From JAAZBW01 sp035647855 (GTDB taxonomy: Bacteria; Actinomycetota; Actinomycetes; Actinomycetales; Actinomycetaceae): 9,734 nucleotides of DNA. A program made the position numbers and the translations under genes. The notes beneath the pieces were generated by a model. It did no database searches. It was not told the origin of the DNA and worked only from the letters and a program-made list of their open reading frames with translations. The stretch spans positions 1 through 9,734 of the forward strand of contig DASRMP010000005.1 in assembly GCA_035647855.1 (NCBI GenBank), read 5' to 3'. Below are positions 5,268 through 9,734 of this stretch, one piece after another (position 1 is the stretch's first letter; each line of letters starts with the position of its first letter).

Positions 5268-7700
5268 ACCCTCGAGGGCAACCACGGTGCCGAGTCCGTA
5301 GGAATCGTGCGTGACGCGATCCCCAACCGAGAGGTTGGGGACGTCCGCACGCGGCGTTCCGGAACCGAACGACGGAGTCCTCTCCCCCGCGGAACTCGAC
5401 CGCCCGCCGCCCCGGGACGATCCGCGGGAAGACGATCCGCGGGAAGCGGCCCGCGTGGTGGTGGCACTCCCGGATGATGCCCCCGAGCCCCCACGGAAGC
5501 CGCCACGGCCGTGGCCGCCCGAACTCCAGCCGCCTCCGGAGCCACCCCAGCCACCGGATTCCCGCATGGTGTCCATCGCGGAGGCGATGCGGCGCCAGTC
5601 CATGACCTCGTCCGGGATGTCGGACAGGAAGCGTGAGGCCGGCAGCTGCTGCGGGCTGCCCCACGCCGTACGCACCGCGGCGCGCGTGACGTACAGACGC
5701 TCCCGCGCGCGCGTGAGCGCCACATAGGCGAGGCGGCGCTCCTCGGCGAGCTCATTCTCGTCGGTGAGCGACCGCGAGTGCGGGAACGTGCCGTCCTCCA
5801 TGCCCGTCACGAACACCACCGGGAACTCGAGCCCCTTCGCGGTGTGGACGGTCATGAGGGTGATCTGGCCGCCGCCGTCCTCGGCGTCGGGGATCTGGTC
5901 CGAGTCCGCCACGAGCGCGACACGCTCGAGGAAATCGCCCAGCGTGCCCTCGGGCTCCGCCTCAGCGAACTCGGCCGCAACCGCGTGGAGCTCCGCGAGG
6001 TTCTCGACACGGCTGGCGTCCTGCGGATCGTCGGAGGCGCGCAGCTCCGCGAGATAGCCCGAGCGGTCCAGGGCGGCGTCCAGGACTTCGGCCGGAGTCG
6101 CCGTCGTCGCGAACTCCCGTAGAGCCTCCATGAGCTTGTGGAATTCCGCCATGAGGTGCTGCGCGCGTCCCGTCAGGCCCGGGATGGCGCCGTCGTCGAG
6201 CGCGGTGTCCGCGAGCGCGGCCCCGAACGATTTGCCCTCCCGCTCGGCATGCGCGGCGAGCACGCTCTCGGAACGGTCCCCGATGCCGCGCTTCGGGGTG
6301 TTGAGGATGCGGCGGAGGTTGACGGCGTCGTCCGGGTTGTCGATGGCGCGGAGGTACGCGATCGCGTCCTTGATCTCCTTGCGCTCGTAGAAGCGCGTGC
6401 CGCCCACCACCCTGTAGGGCAGGCCGGCGCGCACGAACACCTCTTCCAGCGCACGGGACTGGGCGTTGGTCCGGTAGAAGACCGCGACCTGACTCGCTTT
6501 CACGCCGTGATCATCGCCGAGTTTGTCGATCTCCTGGGCGATGAAGCGCGCCTCATCGTGCTCGGAGTCGGAGACGTAGCCGATGACTCTGGCGCCACTG
6601 CCGGAGTCCGTCCAGAGGTTCTTCGCGCGGCGGCGGCCGTTCTTGGCGATGACCGCGTTCGCGGCGCTGAGGATGTTCTGCGTGGAGCGGTAGTTCTGCT
6701 CGAGCAGAATCGTGGTGGCGTGGGCGTAGTCCTTCTCGAACTCCTCGATGTTGCGGATCGTGGCGCCGCGGAACGCGTAGATGGACTGGTCCGAGTCCCC
6801 GACGACGGTCAGTTCCGCCGGCTCGACGCCGTCGCTTCCGTCTCCCACGAGTTCCTTCACGAGCACGTACTGGGCGTGGTTCGTGTCTTGGTACTCGTCC
6901 ACGAGCACGTGCCTGAATCGCCGGTGGTAGTGCTCGGCCACCGCGGGGAATGCCTGCAGGAGGTTGACGGTGGTCATGATGAGATCGTCGAAGTCGAGGG
7001 CGTGGGCCTCGCGCAACCGCCGCTGGTAGATCCGGTAGGCGTCGCGAACCGCGACCTCAACCGGGTTCGACTCGTTGACGCGCTTCGCGAAATCGTCCGG
7101 ATCGACGAGTTCGTTCTTGAGGTCGCTCACGCGGTGCGCCAGCAGTTTGGGAGAGAACCGCTTGGGATCGAGCCCGAGTGAGCGCACCACCATCGTCATG
7201 AGGCGCTGCGAGTCAGCGGCATCGTAGATCGAGAATGAGGACTTGATCCCGAGCTTCTCGTGTTCCGCGCGCAGGATCCGCACGCAGGCGGAGTGGAAGG
7301 TGGACACCCACATCGAGCGCGCCGCCGGCCCGACCAGATGCGCCACCCGCTCCCGCATCTCGGCCGCCGCCTTGTTGGTGAAGGTGATCGCGAGGATCTC
7401 ACCGGGCCGTGCGCGGCCCGCCGCCAGCAGGTGGGCGATGCGGTGCGTGAGGACGCGCGTCTTGCCGGAGCCGGCACCGGCGATGATGAGCAGCGGTCCG
7501 CCCTCATGGACCACCGCCTCACGCTGCGGCGGGTTCAGGCCCTCGAGGAGGGTCTCGGGATCGCGGCCCCCGGCGGGCCGAAGGTGGCGTTGGAGCGCGC
7601 CATCGCCGTGGTGGACGATGCGCGGCAGTGCGGCGCCCTCAGTTGTGGTGGGCAGGGCGCCGAAGCCGGGGAGGTTGTCGAAGAGGCTCATGCTGGTCAT
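5178..7700 (-). CDS. pcrA: ATP-dependent DNA helicase PcrA/UvrD (superfamily 1A)
   Basis: An 840-aa 3'-to-5' DNA helicase for nucleotide excision repair and replication-fork maintenance. In order: Q-motif LNPPQREAV (55-63), Walker A GAGSGKT (75-81, K80), motif Ia ITFTNKAAAEMRERV (105-119), Walker B VDEYQDTN (267-274), motif III GDSDQSIYAFRGA (301-313), motif IV LEQNYRST (333-340), motif V TVHTAKGLEF (617-626) and motif VI EERRLAYVALTRARERLYV (653-671). A Gly/Ser/Arg-rich linker of about 70 residues (714-785) precedes the C-terminal fold (VGDRVTHDSYGLGTVV and TKRLLLRYTPVEKL), which in PcrA/UvrD contacts RNA polymerase or partners. All catalytic residues are present. The start was taken as ATG 7700-7698. 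ATG at 7691-7689 (MSLFDNL) is a real alternative: a TANNNT box (TAGGCT) abuts the first ATG, and no good ribosome-binding site is visible. The gene converges on and overlaps the 95-aa gene by 90 bp. Confidence 0.97.
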   Translation of the reverse strand: MTSMSLFDNLPGFGALPTTTEGAALPRIVHHGDGALQRHLRPAGGRDPETLLEGLNPPQREAVVHEGGPLLIIAGAGSGKTRVLTHRIAHLLAAGRARPGEILAITFTNKAAAEMRERVAHLVGPAARSMWVSTFHSACVRILRAEHEKLGIKSSFSIYDAADSQRLMTMVVRSLGLDPKRFSPKLLAHRVSDLKNELVDPDDFAKRVNESNPVEVAVRDAYRIYQRRLREAHALDFDDLIMTTVNLLQAFPAVAEHYHRRFRHVLVDEYQDTNHAQYVLVKELVGDGSDGVEPAELTVVGDSDQSIYAFRGATIRNIEEFEKDYAHATTILLEQNYRSTQNILSAANAVIAKNGRRRAKNLWTDSGSGARVIGYVSDSEHDEARFIAQEIDKLGDDHGVKASQVAVFYRTNAQSRALEEVFVRAGLPYRVVGGTRFYERKEIKDAIAYLRAIDNPDDAVNLRRILNTPKRGIGDRSESVLAAHAEREGKSFGAALADTALDDGAIPGLTGRAQHLMAEFHKLMEALREFATTATPAEVLDAALDRSGYLAELRASDDPQDASRVENLAELHAVAAEFAEAEPEGTLGDFLERVALVADSDQIPDAEDGGGQITLMTVHTAKGLEFPVVFVTGMEDGTFPHSRSLTDENELAEERRLAYVALTRARERLYVTRAAVRTAWGSPQQLPASRFLSDIPDEVMDWRRIASAMDTMRESGGWGGSGGGWSSGGHGRGGFRGGSGASSGSATTTRAASRGSSSRGSSRGGGRSSSAGERTPSFGSGTPRADVPNLSVGDRVTHDSYGLGTVVALEGSGSSAVARIDFGGAGTKRLLLRYTPVEKL
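5416..5445 (-). repeat. 15-bp perfect tandem duplication in the pcrA linker
   Basis: GACGATCCGCGGGAA occurs at 5416-5430 and again, directly adjacent, at 5431-5445. It encodes part of the Ser/Arg/Gly-rich linker (SRGSSSRGSSRGG). The in-frame length suggests recent slippage expansion in a region tolerant of length change. Confidence 0.85.
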
Positions 7701-7776
7701 AGCCTAAGCGAGCCCGCGGGCAGGCTGCGCCCGCCTGTGGGGAGCGGACAGCCCGTGCCCGGGAGTCAGCGAGCCA

Positions 7777-8112
7777 TCACCAGAACACCGCAATCCCCAC
7801 GTTGAGGACTACCAGCCCCGCGATCGCGCCGAGCCACTTGTGGCCGTTGCGCTTGCGCTCGGCCATCACGGCCAGCACGGTCACCACCGCCGCCACCACC
7901 GTTTTGATGCCGATCTTGACGTGGTTGAGCGCGAAGAGGTCACCCATCTCCACCACCCCGACGATCAGCACACCCGTCACGAGCGCGCTGATGGCCCCGT
8001 GCATGACGCCCTTCGGCACTTCACGCTTGCGGAGGTAGCCCAGCGAGAGCCCCAACACAACTGCCCAGCTCAGCAAGTGCAGGAAAACGAGCGCTCTGAA
8101 GAGGAGATCCAT
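7777..8112 (-). CDS. Small four-helix integral membrane protein, function unknown
   Basis: A 111-aa protein made almost entirely of four hydrophobic helices: about 5-26 (FRALVFLHLLSWAVVLGLSLGY), 36-55, 66-84 and 92-110, ending IAVFW. Charged loops lie at LRKREVPKG (27-35) and AERKRNGHKW (84-93), the second predicted cytoplasmic by the positive-inside rule. His12, Glu55/Asp58 and His64 are polar residues within or near helices, but no known catalytic motif was recognised. The gene is 76 bp upstream of pcrA on the same strand and may be read into it. It is divergent from pimB'. The ATG at 8112-8110 has only a weak GAAG upstream, but a TACACT box sits 6 nt away, suggesting a leaderless message. 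Codon usage matches its neighbours. Confidence 0.8.
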   Translation of the reverse strand: MDLLFRALVFLHLLSWAVVLGLSLGYLRKREVPKGVMHGAISALVTGVLIVGVVEMGDLFALNHVKIGIKTVVAAVVTVLAVMAERKRNGHKWLGAIAGLVVLNVGIAVFW

Positions 8113-8118
8113 TTCTTC

Positions 8119-8124
8119 AGTGTA
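8119..8124 (-). promoter_or_regulatory. Candidate -10 box (TACACT) of the four-helix membrane protein gene
   Basis: On the minus strand TACACT (TANNNT) is followed by GAAGAA and then ATG. A transcript starting 7 nt after the box would begin at the A of the ATG, giving a leaderless mRNA, which is common in actinobacteria. No convincing -35 is visible 16-18 bp upstream. Confidence 0.4.
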
Positions 8125-8197
8125 TTGAGGAGGCCCCGGAGCGGGCGATCGGGTGTACCTCGCTTTCGCCGATGACGGAACCGGGCCTCCCGCCCGA

Positions 8198-8203
8198 TAA
8201 CCT
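8198..8203 (+). promoter_or_regulatory. Candidate -10 box (TAACCT) of pimB'
   Basis: TAACCT (TANNNT) is followed by 7 nt, CGGAGCC, and the ATG at 8211. The GGAG there is only 2 nt from the ATG, too close to work well as a ribosome-binding site. A leaderless transcript starting at A8211 therefore fits better. A -35 is weak: ATGACG at 8172-8177 lies 20 bp away. Confidence 0.4.
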
Positions 8204-8210
8204 CGGAGCC

Positions 8211-9341
8211 ATGCGCCGCACTCTTCTCGTCACCAATGACTTCCCACCCGTGGTCGGCGGGATCCAGCGCTACTTGGCGGACTTCGTGGATCGCCTGCCA
8301 GCAGGGGACATCGAGGTCCTCGCCCACACCCCGCCAGGGGGCGCCACCGAGCACGACGCCTCCTCCGCCTACCCCATCCACCGCCACGACGCCCGCGTAC
8401 TCCTGCCCACCACCGGCGTCGCCCGCCACATGGAACGCCTCATCCGCGAGCGCGGGATCGAGACCGTCTGGTTCGGCGCCGCCGCACCACTCGGATTGCT
8501 CGGAACGGCCGCGAAACGCGCCGGCGCCACGCGGGTTGTCGCCACCACGCACGGGCACGAGGTCGGCTGGGCGATCGCCCCGCCCACCCGCACGGTGCTC
8601 CGGCGCATCTTCACCTCCGCCGACGTCGTCACCTACATCTCCGAGTACACAAAGGACCGACTCGCTCCCCTGATCCCCGCCGGGACCGCCCTCGTCAACC
8701 TCCCCTCCGGTATCGACACCGACCGCTTCCGTCCCGACGACGCCGCACGCCGCACGCTCCGCAGCCGCTACGGCGTGGCTGACGCGCCCACCGTCGTCTG
8801 CGTTTCGCGCCTCGTGCCCCGGAAGGGCCAGGACGTCCTCATCGAGGCCTGGCCCGACGTCGTCGCACAGGTTCCCGGGGCACGTCTCGTGATTGTGGGC
8901 TGGGGTTCGTACGCGAAGCGCCTCGCCGAACTGCGGCGCGCCTCGCCAGTGCGCGGTTTGATCACCCTCACCGGCAAAGTCGCCGAGGAGGAGCTGGCCG
9001 GGCATGTCGCTCTCGGCGATGTGTTCGCGATGCCTTGCCGGACCCGCCACCTCGGGGCCGACGTCGAGGGGCTGGGCATCGTCTTCCTCGAGGCCGCGGC
9101 TGTGGGACTGCCCGTCATCGCGGGCGATTCCGGGGGCGCACCGGAGACCGTCGTCGACGGCGTGACGGGAACCGTCGTCGACGGACGGAGCCATGCCGAG
9201 GTGACGGCCGCCGTCGTGGACCTCCTGCGCGACCCGGCGCGGCGCGCGGCCATGGGCGCCGCGGGACGCGAACACATGGAGGCGAACTGGACGTGGCCGC
9301 ACCTCGTCGAACGCCTGCGTGAGGCCATCGACGGGCGCTGA
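8211..9341 (+). CDS. pimB: GT4-family phosphatidylinositol mannosyltransferase PimB'-like
   Basis: A 376-aa GT-B fold glycosyltransferase. PimB' uses GDP-mannose to add the second mannose to phosphatidylinositol monomannoside at the inner face of the membrane, an early step toward PIMs, lipomannan and lipoarabinomannan. Visible signatures are the N-terminal LLVTNDFPPVVGGIQRYL with the Gly loop (16-17), LLPTTGVARHMERLI, ETVWFGAAAPLGLL (84-97), TTHGHEVGW (112-120), YISEYTKDRL, LPSGIDTDRFRPD (164-176), the donor-site segment VCVSRLVPRKGQD (196-208; R200, K205), GDVFAMPCRTR (269-279), and the GT4 EX7E motif E286/E294 in DVEGLGIVFLEAAAVGLPVIAGDSGGAPETVV. This set resembles PimB' more than other GT4 enzymes. 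Start chosen at ATG 8211 (MRRTLLVTNDFPP); an in-frame ATG at 8172 would add 13 atypical residues and cover the likely promoter. No membrane anchor is expected. Another GDP-sugar GT4 specificity remains possible. Confidence 0.88.
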   Translation: MRRTLLVTNDFPPVVGGIQRYLADFVDRLPAGDIEVLAHTPPGGATEHDASSAYPIHRHDARVLLPTTGVARHMERLIRERGIETVWFGAAAPLGLLGTAAKRAGATRVVATTHGHEVGWAIAPPTRTVLRRIFTSADVVTYISEYTKDRLAPLIPAGTALVNLPSGIDTDRFRPDDAARRTLRSRYGVADAPTVVCVSRLVPRKGQDVLIEAWPDVVAQVPGARLVIVGWGSYAKRLAELRRASPVRGLITLTGKVAEEELAGHVALGDVFAMPCRTRHLGADVEGLGIVFLEAAAVGLPVIAGDSGGAPETVVDGVTGTVVDGRSHAEVTAAVVDLLRDPARRAAMGAAGREHMEANWTWPHLVERLREAIDGR

Positions 9342-9355
9342 CCGCGCGGTCTTGG

Positions 9356-9376
9356 GGCGGCCTGTTGTGGCCTGCC
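9356..9376. terminator. Weak hairpin between the convergent pimB' and sirtuin genes
   Basis: GGCC (9359-9362) and GGCC (9369-9372) flank a TGTTGT loop. Three more pairs form outside a bulged T9373 (GGC 9356-9358 with GCC 9374-9376). No T-run follows on either strand, and the stem touches the sirtuin stop codon. It could slow polymerase from both sides, but the evidence is thin. Confidence 0.3.
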
Positions 9377-9734
9377 TACACCTGCGAGAACACCTCGCCG
9401 AGGTCTTCGCGCAGGAGAAGGTTCGCGCGGTCGTCGAACGGGGTGGGCTCGCGGTTGATGAGCACGAGCCGCGTGCCGAGGTAGTAGCCCGGCATGCCCG
9501 CCGCAGGATAGACCACCAGCGACGTGCCTCCGATGATCAGCAGGTCCGCCGTCCGTATCGCGCGAGTGGCATCTTCCACGACCTGCATGTCGAGCGCCTC
9601 GCCGTAGAACACCATGGTGGGACGGATGACGCCACCGCAATCGCAGCGGGGCACACCATCGGCGGTGACCGAGATGGCGCCGTCAGCGCCCAGGCGCGAA
9701 CCCGGCTCAGCGGCACCGGCGCGCGCCTCAGACC
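9376..9734 (-). CDS. cobB: Sirtuin (NAD-dependent protein deacylase, CobB/Sir2), C-terminal part
   Basis: The gene runs off the right edge; about 118 C-terminal residues are visible up to TAG at 9378-9376. Hallmarks are the second half of the zinc site PRCDCGGVIRP (C-x-C, then GG), the FYGEALD segment after the zinc ribbon, the NAD-binding GTSLVVYPAAGMP motif, and the late strand LVLINREPTPFDDRA followed by a terminal helix LREDLGEVFSQV. The enzyme removes acyl groups from lysines using NAD+, in the cytoplasm; acetyl-CoA synthetase is a common bacterial target. The catalytic His and the first Cys pair lie outside the window. An internal GTG at 9654-9652 could be mistaken for a start, but the frame stays open to the edge and the sequence before it (SVTADGVPRC) fits the zinc-ribbon loop. 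It is convergent with pimB', with a 34-bp gap. Confidence 0.93.
   Translation of the reverse strand, partial: SEARAGAAEPGSRLGADGAISVTADGVPRCDCGGVIRPTMVFYGEALDMQVVEDATRAIRTADLLIIGGTSLVVYPAAGMPGYYLGTRLVLINREPTPFDDRANLLLREDLGEVFSQV

Noticed and set aside
6138..7181. A 347-codon open frame on the plus strand inside pcrA
   Set aside because: It is the mirror of the conserved helicase core, including Walker B and motifs III-IV; no ribosome-binding site or domain supports it.
8070..9302. A 410-codon open frame on the minus strand across pimB'
   Set aside because: It is antisense to the conserved GT4 motifs and its Gly/Asp/Glu/Arg-rich product matches no family I recognise.
9652..9654. GTG as the start of a 92-aa protein
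   Set aside because: The frame is open to the window edge, and a start here would cut off most of the sirtuin fold; this is an internal valine codon.

Overview
The window is about 9.7 kb of high-GC DNA that reads as a chromosomal segment of an Actinomycetota bacterium. The support is strong G/C bias at third codon positions, a PimB'-type phosphatidylinositol mannosyltransferase, an actinobacterial PspC-domain sensor kinase with its response regulator, and a PcrA helicase with a long Gly/Ser/Arg linker. The tail of a threonine-rich secreted protein at the left edge would suit the Actinomycetaceae or a related group, but genus cannot be fixed from the sequence. I see no integrase, transposase, CRISPR array, rRNA or tRNA.

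Left part (1-1435). The 3' end of a probable secreted protein gene (+) is followed by about 615 bp without a convincing gene. That spacer holds an 80-bp palindrome built from four 20-bp units (313-392), a smaller inverted repeat (403-438) and a 62-bp tandem repeat (517-664). A PaiB-like FMN-binding protein gene (-) follows.

Centre (1484-5267). A divergent envelope-stress-type module. On the minus strand a PspC-domain histidine kinase and a NarL/LuxR-type response regulator overlap by 8 bp (ATGGATGA), and paiB lies 48 bp further downstream in the same direction. On the plus strand a second PspC protein with a LiaF/toastrack-like C-terminal domain overlaps a 95-aa two-helix membrane protein by 4 bp (ATGA). 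The 133-bp divergent spacer carries three TCAGGG copies exactly 11 bp apart, the last paired with an inverted CCCTGG. This is a good candidate operator through which the regulator could control both arms.

Right part (5178-9734). pcrA (-) runs into the 95-aa gene, with a 90-bp overlap of the two 3' coding ends. Upstream of pcrA is a four-helix membrane protein (-), divergent from pimB' (+). Both of those genes have a TANNNT box 6-7 nt before the ATG, suggesting leaderless transcripts. pimB' converges on the C-terminal part of a sirtuin (CobB/Sir2) gene that runs off the right edge.

Most genes belong to known families. The least explained features are the structured repeats at 313-664 and the phased operator-like array at 3494-3531.
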